From the NCBI GenBank assembly GCA_023423335.1, contig JAFAFU010000011.1:1-41111 (forward strand): a stretch of DNA of 41,111 nucleotides. Direction: 5' to 3'. Numbering within the stretch: position 1 is the stretch's first letter; each line of letters begins with the position of its first letter. The position numbers and the translations under genes were made by a program. The stretch comes from Bacillota bacterium. GTDB taxonomy: Bacteria > Bacillota > Clostridia > Lachnospirales > Lachnospiraceae. Positions 7,891 to 16,427 of this stretch are shown here, in pieces. Below the pieces are notes generated by a model. That model worked only from the letters and a program-made list of their open reading frames with translations, was not told where the DNA came from and made no database searches.

Positions 7891-9228
7891 ATGGGTACCT
7901 ATGTTCCGAATACGATAAAGGAGCAACAGGAAATGCTGTCCGCCATCGGTGTACAGACCATGGCGGACTTGTTCCGGGCAATTCCGGAGGAGGTGAGGCT
8001 TGACCGACCCCTTGATATTCCGGAGGGATTGTCCGAGATGGAGGTCCGAAGAAGAATGACAGGAATTGCCGGTAAGAATCAGGTGTTCCAGTCTATCTTT
8101 CGCGGGTATGGTGCTTATAATCATTACATACCCTCAATAGTGAAACAAGTAACCTCCAAGGAGGAATTTGTAACGGCCTATACTCCTTATCAGGCGGAAA
8201 TCAGTCAGGGAGTTCTTCAGTCCATTTTCGAATACCAGACGATGATTTGTGAGCTGACCGGGATGGAGGTATCCAATGCCTCTGTCTATGATGGAGCTAC
8301 TGCGGCTGCGGAAGCGGTCATCATGAGTTTGGAGAGGCAGAGAAGAAAAGCGGTGATATCGGAAACGGTTCATCCGCAGACTCTGGAAACCATACGAACC
8401 TATCTTGCAGGCACGGCTGCGGAGATTCTCACAGCTCCTGCAAAAGAGGGAAGGACGGACTTGGAAGTCCTGGAGAAAATGCTTGATGGAGAAACAGCCT
8501 GTGTGCTGATCCAACAGCCAAATTGCTATGGACTGCTGGAGGATGGCGATGCCATTGGTCAGATGCTGTCTGACCGGGACATCCGTTATATTATGAGCTG
8601 TAACCCAATTTCCTTGGGCACCCTGAAGACTCCCGGGGAATACGGGGCAGATATTGCTGTGGGAGAGGGACAATCTTTAGGAATCCCTCTTTCCTTCGGA
8701 GGGCCTTACCTGGGCTATATGGCAGCGACTGCAAAGCATATGAGGAAGCTGCCGGGAAGAATTGTCGGAGAGACGAGGGACAGCAGGGGAGAGAGGGCGT
8801 TTGTTCTCACGCTTCAAGCCAGAGAACAGCATATCCGGAGGGAAAAGGCCTCCAGTAACATCTGCTCCAACCAGGCACTCTGTGCAATGACGGCTGCGGT
8901 ATACCTAAGTGCCATGGGAAGGAAGGGGTTGAGGCAGGCGGCAGAAGCCTCCATGTCAAAGGCACATTACCTGGCGGAGCGCTTATGTGAAATAGAAGGC
9001 TTCCGGCTGGTATATCCGGGTGAATTCTTCCATGAATTTGTAACCACAGTACCCGGAGATGCGGATAAATTACTTTCCATCCTGCGGCAGCATGGAATTC
9101 TGGGAGGATATCCGATGAAGGACGCCGGCGGAAAAGAAGATCGGATGTTATGGTGTACAACCGAAGTCAATACCAGAGAAGAGATGGATGAACTGATTGA
9201 TCTCCTGAAGGAGGTGGGAACCCTATGA
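7891..9228 (+). CDS. gcvPA: glycine dehydrogenase (decarboxylating) subunit 1
   Basis: The 445-residue alpha half of a split P-protein pairs with GcvPB to form the pyridoxal-phosphate enzyme that decarboxylates glycine and loads the residue onto lipoyl-GcvH. Typical segments are YVPNTIKEQQEMLSAIG at the N-terminus, GAYNHYIPSIV, TPYQAEISQGVLQSIFEYQ, the glycine-rich PLSFGGPYLGYMA and GRIVGETRDSRGERAFVLT. The lysine that binds PLP is in the partner subunit, as expected. Start ATG at 7891 is preceded by AGGAGG. The gene overlaps gcvPB by four bases (ATGA), implying coupled translation in equal amounts. Confidence 0.96.
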   Translation: MGTYVPNTIKEQQEMLSAIGVQTMADLFRAIPEEVRLDRPLDIPEGLSEMEVRRRMTGIAGKNQVFQSIFRGYGAYNHYIPSIVKQVTSKEEFVTAYTPYQAEISQGVLQSIFEYQTMICELTGMEVSNASVYDGATAAAEAVIMSLERQRRKAVISETVHPQTLETIRTYLAGTAAEILTAPAKEGRTDLEVLEKMLDGETACVLIQQPNCYGLLEDGDAIGQMLSDRDIRYIMSCNPISLGTLKTPGEYGADIAVGEGQSLGIPLSFGGPYLGYMAATAKHMRKLPGRIVGETRDSRGERAFVLTLQAREQHIRREKASSNICSNQALCAMTAAVYLSAMGRKGLRQAAEASMSKAHYLAERLCEIEGFRLVYPGEFFHEFVTTVPGDADKLLSILRQHGILGGYPMKDAGGKEDRMLWCTTEVNTREEMDELIDLLKEVGTL

Positions 9229-10667
9229 AGCTGATATTTGAAGAAGGCAAGGAAGGACGGGGCTGTGATCTCCTTCCGGTGTGCGATGTTCCGGTTACGG
9301 CAGTAAACGAGAATTATATGAGAAAGCTTAAGCTCCGGCTGCCACAGGTCTCGGAGACGGAGATCAGCAGGCATTATACCGGCCTCATGAAGAGAACCTT
9401 CGGCATTAATGACGGGTTCTATCCCCTCGGCTCCTGTACAATGAAATATAATCCCAAGATTAATGAGGAGATGGCAAAGCTTCCTGGCTTTACAAAAATC
9501 CATCCTCTGCAGTCGGCGGACACGGTGCAGGGATGTCTGCAGGTTATGAAGCAGGCCGGTGATTATCTGTGTGAACTAACCGGGATGGATCATTTTGATT
9601 TCCAGCCTGCCGCAGGCTCCCATGGGGAGCTTGCGGGAATGAAGCTGATCCGGGCATACCATCAGGAGCGGAAGGATACCCGGAGGGATAAAATCATCGT
9701 TCCGGATTCTGCCCATGGGACGAATCCGGCCAGCGCGGCGATGGCTGGTTTTACCGTTATTAACGTAACCTCTACCAGGGAAGGCTATGTGGATATAGAA
9801 GAATTGAAAAGGGTGGCCGGTGAGGATACCGCAGGCTTTATGCTTACGAATCCCAATACGGTCGGCTTGTTTGACAGAAATATTTTAGAGATTACGAGAA
9901 TCATCCATGACGCAGGCGGACTTAATTATTATGACGGAGCCAATCTGAATGCGGTTATGGGCGTTGCGAGACCCGGTGATATGGGGTTTGATGTGGTGCA
10001 TATCAACCTTCATAAGACCTTCTCCACACCCCATGGCGGCGGAGGTCCCGGAAGCGGTCCCATCGGCTGTAAGGAGCTTTTGGCAAAATACCTGCCTTCT
10101 CCGAAGGTGGCTGAGCAGGATGGACATTATATCCTGGAGGAGAAAGACCCGGCAAGTATCGGCAGGATGAAATCCTTCTATGGTAATTTCCTGGTTGTGG
10201 TAAGGGCAATGACCTATATCCTGACTCTTGGAGGCAACGGCCTGAAGGCTGCATCGGAGAATGCGGTATTAAATGCCAATTACATGCTGCAGCAGCTGAA
10301 AGGAACCTTCCGGATACCGTTTCCGGAAAACTGCATGCACGAATTTGTTCTTTCTTTGGAGGAATTTAAGAGGGAGAATGGGGTATCGGCGCTGGATTTT
10401 GCTAAGGCACTGCTGGATTGCGGAATGCATCCGCCGACAATGTATTTTCCGCTGATTGTTCATGAAGCCCTGATGGTGGAGCCTACGGAGACAGAGACCA
10501 GAGAGACTTTGGATGGGGCGGCCGCGATCTATAAGAAGCTTTATGCGGAGGCAGCCGTGGATCCGGAGCGGATGCACCATAGTCCCGCCACAACAGTGGT
10601 CGGCCGCCCGGATGAGGTGGGCGCCGCGAGAAACCCGATATTAAGATACCGGTTTGAGGAGGGATGA
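9225..10667 (+). CDS. gcvPB: glycine dehydrogenase (decarboxylating) subunit 2
   Basis: The 480-residue beta half of the split P-protein carries the PLP-binding lysine in NLHKTFSTPHGGGGPGSGP. Upstream are GFYPLGSCTMKYNPK, QPAAGSHGELAGMKLIRAYH and DSAHGTNPASAAMAG, all family hallmarks. The ATG overlaps the gcvPA stop (ATGA at 9225-9228). Splitting of GcvP into two subunits is usual in Firmicutes. The 3' end runs into the lplA ribosome binding site, continuing the operon. Confidence 0.96.
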   Translation: MKLIFEEGKEGRGCDLLPVCDVPVTAVNENYMRKLKLRLPQVSETEISRHYTGLMKRTFGINDGFYPLGSCTMKYNPKINEEMAKLPGFTKIHPLQSADTVQGCLQVMKQAGDYLCELTGMDHFDFQPAAGSHGELAGMKLIRAYHQERKDTRRDKIIVPDSAHGTNPASAAMAGFTVINVTSTREGYVDIEELKRVAGEDTAGFMLTNPNTVGLFDRNILEITRIIHDAGGLNYYDGANLNAVMGVARPGDMGFDVVHINLHKTFSTPHGGGGPGSGPIGCKELLAKYLPSPKVAEQDGHYILEEKDPASIGRMKSFYGNFLVVVRAMTYILTLGGNGLKAASENAVLNANYMLQQLKGTFRIPFPENCMHEFVLSLEEFKRENGVSALDFAKALLDCGMHPPTMYFPLIVHEALMVEPTETETRETLDGAAAIYKKLYAEAAVDPERMHHSPATTVVGRPDEVGAARNPILRYRFEEG

Positions 10668-10668
10668 C

Positions 10669-11664
10669 TTGATTAATCAGATCTGTTATATCGTTACAGA
10701 GGAAACCGATCCCTTTAAAAATCTGGCCTTGGAGGAATACCTCTTCCAACGGATGAAGAAGGGGGAGTGTATCCTGTTCCTGTGGCAGAATGAGAAAACC
10801 GTAGTGATCGGCAGAAACCAGAATCCCTGGAAGGAATGCAGGGTTCAGGAGCTGGAGTCGGCTGGCGGAAAGCTGGTCCGCAGGCTATCCGGCGGAGGGG
10901 CTGTATTCCATGACCTGGGAAATTTAAACTTTACGTTTCTGGTGCAGAAAGAAGACTATAATATCGGGAAGCAGCTGGAGGTCATTGTGAGGGCAGTGAA
11001 CCGGCTCGGAATTCCCGCTATGAAATCCGGGAGGAACGATATTACCGCAGAGGACAGGAAGTTCTCCGGCAATGCTTTCTATTCGGAGGGAAACCAGAGC
11101 TATCACCATGGAACGATCCTGGTACAGGTGGATATGAAGAAGCTGTCCCGGTACCTGAATGTATCCAGGGAGAAGCTGGTTTCAAAGGGTGTGGAGTCCG
11201 TCCGTTCCAGAGTGGTCAATCTTACCGAATATGTTCCGGAGCTTACCATCCGCAGGATGGAAGAAGAACTGATCCATGCCTTTGGGGAGGTATACGGCTT
11301 AACCCCGGAGTTGATGGAACAGGAAAGTATCGATCAAAAGGAGCTTAACAGGCTGGAAGATAAATTCTCCTCTTGGGAATGGAACTTTGGAAGAAGGATA
11401 GAATTCAGTGATACCATAGGAAAGCGTTTTTCCTGGGGAGATATTGAGCTCCAGATGGTCGTGGAAGGCGGAACTATCCGGCAATGTGCCGTATTCTCTG
11501 ATTCCCTTGAAACCGGACTGTTTGAGAGGATTGAAGAGAAGCTTACCAGCTGCATATTCAAAGCGTACCGGATGGGCGAAGCCTTAAAGGAGCTGCCGGT
11601 TCGTGATGAGAATCAAGATATTCTCCAGGATGTGATATCTCTGATTCATGAGAGTGATATATAG
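10669..11664 (+). CDS. lplA: lipoate-protein ligase
   Basis: The 331-residue ligase activates scavenged lipoate with ATP and attaches it to the lysine of GcvH. The catalytic-domain motif RRLSGGGAVFHDLGNLNFTF, the lysine in RKFSGNAFY, and HHGTILVQVDM are present, followed by a C-terminal accessory domain. The likely start is TTG at 10669, six bases after AGGAGGG (10657-10663); an in-frame TTG at 10654 has no such site. The gene begins one base after the gcvPB stop. No lipA or lipB is in the window, so lipoylation here probably depends on exogenous lipoate (inference). Confidence 0.92.
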   Translation: MINQICYIVTEETDPFKNLALEEYLFQRMKKGECILFLWQNEKTVVIGRNQNPWKECRVQELESAGGKLVRRLSGGGAVFHDLGNLNFTFLVQKEDYNIGKQLEVIVRAVNRLGIPAMKSGRNDITAEDRKFSGNAFYSEGNQSYHHGTILVQVDMKKLSRYLNVSREKLVSKGVESVRSRVVNLTEYVPELTIRRMEEELIHAFGEVYGLTPELMEQESIDQKELNRLEDKFSSWEWNFGRRIEFSDTIGKRFSWGDIELQMVVEGGTIRQCAVFSDSLETGLFERIEEKLTSCIFKAYRMGEALKELPVRDENQDILQDVISLIHESDI

Positions 11665-11746
11665 CTGACAGCCCGCCGGTATAATAAAACAGGAAGAGGA
11701 AGCTCGGAACGGAACGTATTATACTGACTTCATAGGAGGATTGAGT

Positions 11747-13219
11747 ATGAAGGAACGCTATGATTTAATTGTTATCGGCTCCGGACCCGGAGGGTACGTG
11801 GCAGCCATCAGGGCGGCAAGGCTGGGTCTGAAAACTGCTCTGATGGAAAGCAGGGAGATCGGTGGAACCTGTTTAAACAGGGGTTGTATTCCGACAAAGA
11901 CCCTGCTGCACAGCTCCCGCCTCTATCAGGAGGCCAGGCATTTCGAAGAGGCAGGGATTAATTGCAACGGCTTAAGCTTTGATTATGGTAAGATTATGGA
12001 ACGTAAGGATGCGGTAGTGGATAAGATCCGGAAGGGGATTAACGGACTGCTGTCAGCGAACGGGGTAACGGTGCTATATGGCAAAGCTGCTATCCCGGGG
12101 GAGATGGCGGCAGCGACGGCAGCGCACCGGATAGTACTGACGCTTCCCGATGGGGGAACAATACCATATGGTGCAGACCGAATTCTGATTGCAACCGGAG
12201 CCAAGCCGGTTCTGCCCCGGATCGAGGGAGTCGGTCTGCCGGAGGTTATCACCAGCGACGAGCTTTTGTCCCGGGATGGGAAGCTGTACAGGAGGCTTCT
12301 GATCATCGGCGGAGGTGTGATCGGTATAGAATTTGCAACTATTTATCGGGATTTAGGCTGTGAGGTAGAAATCCTTGAAGCGATGGACCGAATCCTGCCG
12401 AATACAGATAAGGAAATCTCTCAGAGTGTGGCCATGAGCCTTAAGAAAAAGGGAATTCAGATCCATACGAAAGTAAAGGTAATAAGAATAAGGCAGGGGG
12501 ACAATGGGGAGCTGTTTTGCGACTATGAGGAGGGAAAGCGAAGCAATACAGATGCGGACCTTCCTGATATGACAGGGATTAGAAAGACAGCCGCCGCCGA
12601 GGGAGTTCTTCTGTCCGTAGGACGGCGGGCAAATACGGAAGGACTGTTCGGAGAGAACTTTGCACCGGAGATGGAGGGGGCCTGTATCAGGGTGGATGAG
12701 AACTTTGAGACCAGTATTCCGGGAATCTATGCCATTGGTGATGCCATCAAGGGGAAACAGCTTGCCCATGAGGCTTCGGCTCAGGGGATAGCGGCGGTAG
12801 AAAGAATGTGCGGCAGGGAGCCTTCCGTTAACCTGGAAGTAATTCCTTCCTGCATCTACACCTCTCCGGAGGTTGCCGCAGTCGGTATGGGGGAAGCAGA
12901 AGCGGCGGAGCAGGGATATACGGTGAAGACCGGAAAATATCCGATGCTCGGAAACAGCAAAACGATATTATCCCAGGGGGAGAGGGGTTTTATTAAGGTG
13001 ATCTGCGACGCGGAATCGGATCGACTCTTAGGCGCGGTATTGTTATGTGACAGAGCGACGGATATGGTAAGCGAATTTGCTTCCGCGATAGCATGCCGTC
13101 TTACGGTAAAGGAGCTGGCGGCTGTTATCCGGCCCCATCCTACTTACAGCGAAGCAATCACAGAAGCATTAGAGGATGTGGAGAATATGGCCATCCACCT
13201 AATGCCGTCAAAAAGATAG
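11747..13219 (+). CDS. lpdA: dihydrolipoyl dehydrogenase (L-protein)
   Basis: This 490-residue flavoenzyme reoxidises dihydrolipoyl-GcvH using NAD+. FAD-binding GSGPGGYVAAIRAARLGLK, the redox disulfide in GGTCLNRGCIPTKTL, the NAD-binding GGGVIGIEFATIYRDLG, the second FAD motif GIYAIGDAI and the catalytic His-Glu pair in HPTYSEAITEALED are all intact. The ATG at 11747 has AGGAGG seven bases upstream; the TTG at 11741 is too close. It completes a gcvT-H-PA-PB-lplA-lpdA operon, so this copy is dedicated to glycine cleavage. No clear terminator follows; the next promoter is at 13238. Confidence 0.95.
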   Translation: MKERYDLIVIGSGPGGYVAAIRAARLGLKTALMESREIGGTCLNRGCIPTKTLLHSSRLYQEARHFEEAGINCNGLSFDYGKIMERKDAVVDKIRKGINGLLSANGVTVLYGKAAIPGEMAAATAAHRIVLTLPDGGTIPYGADRILIATGAKPVLPRIEGVGLPEVITSDELLSRDGKLYRRLLIIGGGVIGIEFATIYRDLGCEVEILEAMDRILPNTDKEISQSVAMSLKKKGIQIHTKVKVIRIRQGDNGELFCDYEEGKRSNTDADLPDMTGIRKTAAAEGVLLSVGRRANTEGLFGENFAPEMEGACIRVDENFETSIPGIYAIGDAIKGKQLAHEASAQGIAAVERMCGREPSVNLEVIPSCIYTSPEVAAVGMGEAEAAEQGYTVKTGKYPMLGNSKTILSQGERGFIKVICDAESDRLLGAVLLCDRATDMVSEFASAIACRLTVKELAAVIRPHPTYSEAITEALEDVENMAIHLMPSKR

Positions 13220-13237
13220 CAGCATAGCCGCTTCATT

Positions 13238-13266
13238 TTGACTTTATTAAATTCATATGGTAAAAT
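13238..13266 (+). promoter_or_regulatory. sigma-A promoter of the zinc uptake cluster
   Basis: TTGACT (13238-13243), a 17-base spacer and TAAAAT (13261-13266) form a good promoter just after lpdA. The leader to the first gene is about 95 bases. The sequence TCTAATCGTATTATCG near 13315 contains one half (AATCGTA) of a Bacillus-type Zur box but the other half is poor, so an operator is not called. Confidence 0.75.
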
Positions 13267-13367
13267 GAAAACAATTTCCATATAAACCCGAATAAAACCG
13301 CATTCTCTAATCGTATTATCGCTATGTATGGGGTTATGATAAAGATCTGCGGAAAGGCGAGGCGGCT

Positions 13368-13715
13368 ATGAACAGGAAGGCAGGAATACCTCATAACACA
13401 TTGGGCAGGCAAAAAGCGGTACGCTTTATTGCTCTGGTTCTTTGTACCCTATTCATTGCCGCCTCGCTGTTTTCTGCGGCGTACATATTAACCCATGCAG
13501 ACCATGTGCATGATTTTGATGCACCGGATGGCGGCTGTGCTGTCTGTGAACATATGCAGGCCGCAGCGGATCTGCTCAAAAATCTTACGATGATTGCAGC
13601 AACAGCAGCCGTTGCTGCAGGTATTTTCTTTGCATCCCTTTCTTTCTTGAAGTCCGGCCATCTTTGGCTTTGTTCGGACACTCCCGTTGACCGTAAGGTA
13701 AGAATGAATAATTGA
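13368..13715 (+). CDS. small membrane protein with His/Cys metal-ligand loop
   Basis: This 115-residue protein has two predicted membrane helices (about 19-41 and 74-95). The connecting segment, probably extracellular, carries a dense set of metal ligands: His43, His46, His48, Asp49, Asp51, Cys57, Cys60 and His62 (HADHVHDFD then CAVCEH). I recognise no named family. It is the first gene after the promoter at 13238 and lies directly before znuA-znuC-znuB, so a role in extracellular zinc capture or in zinc sensing is a reasonable inference. A short hairpin with a T-run (13748-13770) separates it from znuA, which suggests that it is made in excess of the transporter. Start ATG follows GGCGAGG. 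Confidence 0.75.
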   Translation: MNRKAGIPHNTLGRQKAVRFIALVLCTLFIAASLFSAAYILTHADHVHDFDAPDGGCAVCEHMQAAADLLKNLTMIAATAAVAAGIFFASLSFLKSGHLWLCSDTPVDRKVRMNN

Positions 13716-13747
13716 AGAACCTCCTCCGGGGATTACCATGCTCGTAT

Positions 13748-13770
13748 AAGGGCTTATGCTGCCCTTTTTT
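13748..13770 (+). terminator. short terminator/attenuator before znuA
   Basis: AAGGGC (13748-13753), loop TTATGCT and GCCCTT (13761-13766) continue into TTTT (13767-13770). The stem is short but ends in a clean T-run. It would partially uncouple the small membrane protein gene from the transporter genes. A weak promoter-like TTGCGA with TATATT 16 bases later follows and may restart transcription. Confidence 0.6.
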
Positions 13771-13833
13771 GCGATAACCTGGTGATACCTTATATTTATA
13801 TGCCCAAAAGTAAATTACGGAGGTATGAATCCT

Positions 13834-14856
13834 ATGAAAAAGATGATTTCATTTTTGATTGCTGCGGCAATGGTTGCCGTTTTGCTGTCCGGCTGCGGCA
13901 AAGCGGAGGAGCCGTCAAGCAGCAGCGCAGCAGGTAAGGATGGGGCTGCCGATAAAGTCAGCATTGTTTCCACAATTTTCACCCCATATGATTTTGCCCG
14001 TCAGATTGCCGGAGATAAAGCGGAAGTGACCATGCTTCTTCCCCCGGCTTCCGAAAGCCATTCTTATGAACCGACACCCCAGGACGTGATTAAAATCCAA
14101 AATTGCGATATGTTCCTCTATGTAGGCGGCGAATCCGATGTGTGGGTGAATGAAGTTCTTGAGTCGATGGATACAAGCAATATGACGATTGTGACCCTTA
14201 TGGATTGTGTAGAGGTTGTCGAGGAAGAAATTGTTGAAGGTATGGAAGACGATGAACATGAGCATGAGGAGGAAGAGCATGCCGAAGGGGAAGAGGAGCA
14301 TTCTGAATCCGAAGCAGAGGAAGAAGCCGAATATGACGAGCATGTCTGGACTTCACCGAAGAACGCAGAGCGAATTGTACAGAAGATATCCGATGCCCTT
14401 TGCAGCGCGGATGCGGCAAATGCAGCTTACTATAAACAGAATACCACGGCATACCTTGTGCAGTTGGAGGAGCTGGATACGGCATTTCAGGAGGTGGTGG
14501 ACAACGCCGCCCGAAAGACCATTGTCCTTGGGGACCGTTTCCCCTTCCGCTATCTGGCAGATGCTTACGGGCTGGACTATTTTGCCGCATTCCCCGGCTG
14601 TTCCACGGAAACGGAAGCCAGTGCGGCAACGGTGGCATTCCTGATTGACAAAATAAAGGATGAAAAGATTCCCGTTATCTTCCATATCGAGCTTTCGAAT
14701 CAGAGGATGGCCGGCACGATCGCCGAAGCAACCGGAGCGAAGGTTCTTGAGCTTCATGCCTGCCACAATATCACGAAAGAGGATTTTGAAAATGGTATGA
14801 CTTACCTTGACCTTATGAAACGCAATGTGGATGCATTAAAGGAGGCATTAGAATAA
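13834..14856 (+). CDS. znuA: zinc ABC transporter substrate-binding lipoprotein
   Basis: This 340-residue extracellular lipoprotein belongs to the ZnuA/AdcA cluster A-I. It has a lipobox LLSGC after a hydrophobic signal peptide, then a serine-rich linker. The first metal histidine is in SESHSYEPTPQD, and after it comes a loop (about residues 133-170) very rich in Glu, Asp and His (EHEHEEEEHAEGEEEHSE), a feature of zinc-specific members. HVWTSPKN supplies the next ligand. The ATG at 13834 is ten bases after CGGAGG; the ATG at 13825 is too close to it. Two bases separate it from znuC. Zinc is much the most likely metal given the acidic His-rich loop. Confidence 0.9.
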   Translation: MKKMISFLIAAAMVAVLLSGCGKAEEPSSSSAAGKDGAADKVSIVSTIFTPYDFARQIAGDKAEVTMLLPPASESHSYEPTPQDVIKIQNCDMFLYVGGESDVWVNEVLESMDTSNMTIVTLMDCVEVVEEEIVEGMEDDEHEHEEEEHAEGEEEHSESEAEEEAEYDEHVWTSPKNAERIVQKISDALCSADAANAAYYKQNTTAYLVQLEELDTAFQEVVDNAARKTIVLGDRFPFRYLADAYGLDYFAAFPGCSTETEASAATVAFLIDKIKDEKIPVIFHIELSNQRMAGTIAEATGAKVLELHACHNITKEDFENGMTYLDLMKRNVDALKEALE

Positions 14857-14857
14857 T

Positions 14858-15568
14858 ATGGCACTTATCACTTGTCAAAACGCTTCCTTTGCATATGAAG
14901 GACATACTGCTGTCAGCGGGCTGAATTTTGAAATCTGCGCCGGGGATTATTTATGCATTGTCGGCGAGAACGGCTCCGGTAAAAGCACACTCATCAAAGG
15001 ACTGCTGAGGCTGAAAGCCCCGATGGCCGGAAGCGTCTTGATGGGTGATGGGTTAAAAAGCAATGAAATCGGCTACCTGCCTCAGCAGACTGCAGCACAG
15101 AAGGATTTCCCTGCAAGCGCATATGAGGTCGTTCTTTCCGGGCGGCTTGCCTCGCGGGGGCTCCTCCCGTTCTATTCCCGGGCAGATAAGGCTGTTGTCT
15201 CCGACAGCATCAAAAAGCTGGGCATAGAGAATTTACGCCGCCGCTGTTACCGGGAGCTATCCGGCGGTCAGCAGCAGCGGGTATTATTAGCCCGGGCACT
15301 TTGCTCCACTAAAAAAATGATCCTGCTGGATGAACCGGTTGCCGGGCTTGACCCGGTCGTCACAGGAGAGCTTTATCGTACCATAGAGAAAATAAACAGG
15401 GAAATGCGAATTACCGTTATCATGGTTTCCCATGACATAACAAGTGCGGTAAAATATGCAAGCCATATCCTGCATTTAAAGACAGAACAGGTCTTCTTTG
15501 GCACAAAGGAGGAATATCTGAATTCAGATATCGGGAAAGCCTTTTTAGGAGGTGAACAGCATGATTAA
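14858..15568 (+). CDS. znuC: zinc ABC transporter ATP-binding protein
   Basis: This 236-residue ATPase of the metal ABC family has Walker A GENGSGKST, signature LSGGQQQRVLLARAL, Walker B MILLDEPVAGLD and switch histidine VSHD. It starts two bases after the znuA stop with GGAGG upstream, and its 3' end overlaps znuB by eight bases. Together with znuA and znuB it forms a complete importer. Confidence 0.93.
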   Translation: MALITCQNASFAYEGHTAVSGLNFEICAGDYLCIVGENGSGKSTLIKGLLRLKAPMAGSVLMGDGLKSNEIGYLPQQTAAQKDFPASAYEVVLSGRLASRGLLPFYSRADKAVVSDSIKKLGIENLRRRCYRELSGGQQQRVLLARALCSTKKMILLDEPVAGLDPVVTGELYRTIEKINREMRITVIMVSHDITSAVKYASHILHLKTEQVFFGTKEEYLNSDIGKAFLGGEQHD

Positions 15569-16421
15569 CACATTGCTTGAGATGTTCTCCTATACCTTCC
15601 TTGTCCGTGCGGTAATCGTAGGACTTTTGGTATCGCTCTGTGCGGCGCTTCTGGGGGTCAGCCTTGTGCTGAAACGATATTCCATGATCGGCGACGGGCT
15701 GTCCCATGTCGGTTTCGGTACCCTGGCTGCGGCTACGGCGATGAATGCCGCTCCGCTTACGGTATCGATTCCGGTGGTTGTACTGGCGGCCTTTCTGCTG
15801 CTTCGTATCAGCGAGAACAGCAAAATCAAAGGGGATGCGGCCATCGCACTCATTTCCACAAGCTCCCTGGCTATCGGTGTGGTGGTCATATCGCTGACAA
15901 CCGGCATGAACACGGATGTCTGCAATTATATGTTCGGCAGTATTTTAGCCATGAGCAGGGACGATGTGAAACTAAGCATAATACTTGCCATTGCCGTATT
16001 GATACTTTTCATATTTTTTTACAATAAGATTTTTGCGGTTACGTTTGATGAGAACTTTGCCAAAGCCACAGGCGTGAGAACGGGACTCTATAATATGCTT
16101 ATTGCGTTCCTTACGGCGATTACCATCGTACTGGGTATGCGGATGATGGGCGCAATGCTGATTTCGAGCCTGATTATATTCCCGGCCCTTACCTCGATGC
16201 GGCTATGCAAAAGGTGGAGAAGCGTAACCCTATGTTCGGCGGTTGTGTCGGTGTTCTGCTTCTTTATCGGCGTTGTAATTTCCTACATTTATGCTACTCC
16301 GACAGGGGCAAGCGTGGTAATTGTAAATATTGCGGCTTTTCTGGCTTTCTGGGCGGTACGGTTGGTTCTGGGGAGGTTCGCTCACCGGGCAGCAGGCAGT
16401 ATGGTAAAAAGGAAGGAGTGA
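15561..16421 (+). CDS. znuB: zinc ABC transporter permease
   Basis: This 286-residue ABC-3 family permease shows about eight hydrophobic segments and the family stretches RAVIVGLLVSLCAALLGVSL, GDGLSHVGFG, and VTFDENFAKATGVRTGLYN. The frame opens at a GTG (15552) but the ATG at 15561 stands seven bases after AGGAGGT and is preferred. Translation is probably coupled to znuC, whose stop lies inside the first codons. The next gene begins six bases after the stop. Confidence 0.93.
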   Translation: MINTLLEMFSYTFLVRAVIVGLLVSLCAALLGVSLVLKRYSMIGDGLSHVGFGTLAAATAMNAAPLTVSIPVVVLAAFLLLRISENSKIKGDAAIALISTSSLAIGVVVISLTTGMNTDVCNYMFGSILAMSRDDVKLSIILAIAVLILFIFFYNKIFAVTFDENFAKATGVRTGLYNMLIAFLTAITIVLGMRMMGAMLISSLIIFPALTSMRLCKRWRSVTLCSAVVSVFCFFIGVVISYIYATPTGASVVIVNIAAFLAFWAVRLVLGRFAHRAAGSMVKRKE

Positions 16422-16427
16422 TCGGCT

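Noticed and set aside
8134..8673. 179-codon minus-strand frame across gcvPA
   Set aside because: Shadow of a conserved gene; no ribosome binding site and no protein-like pattern.
13305..13330. Zur box before the zinc operon
   Set aside because: Only one half-site (AATCGTA) matches the Bacillus consensus; the partner half is too poor to call without a motif scan.
14198..14644. Alternative frames inside znuA, both strands
   Set aside because: Produced by the low-complexity acidic loop; Arg/Pro/His-rich translations without start signals.
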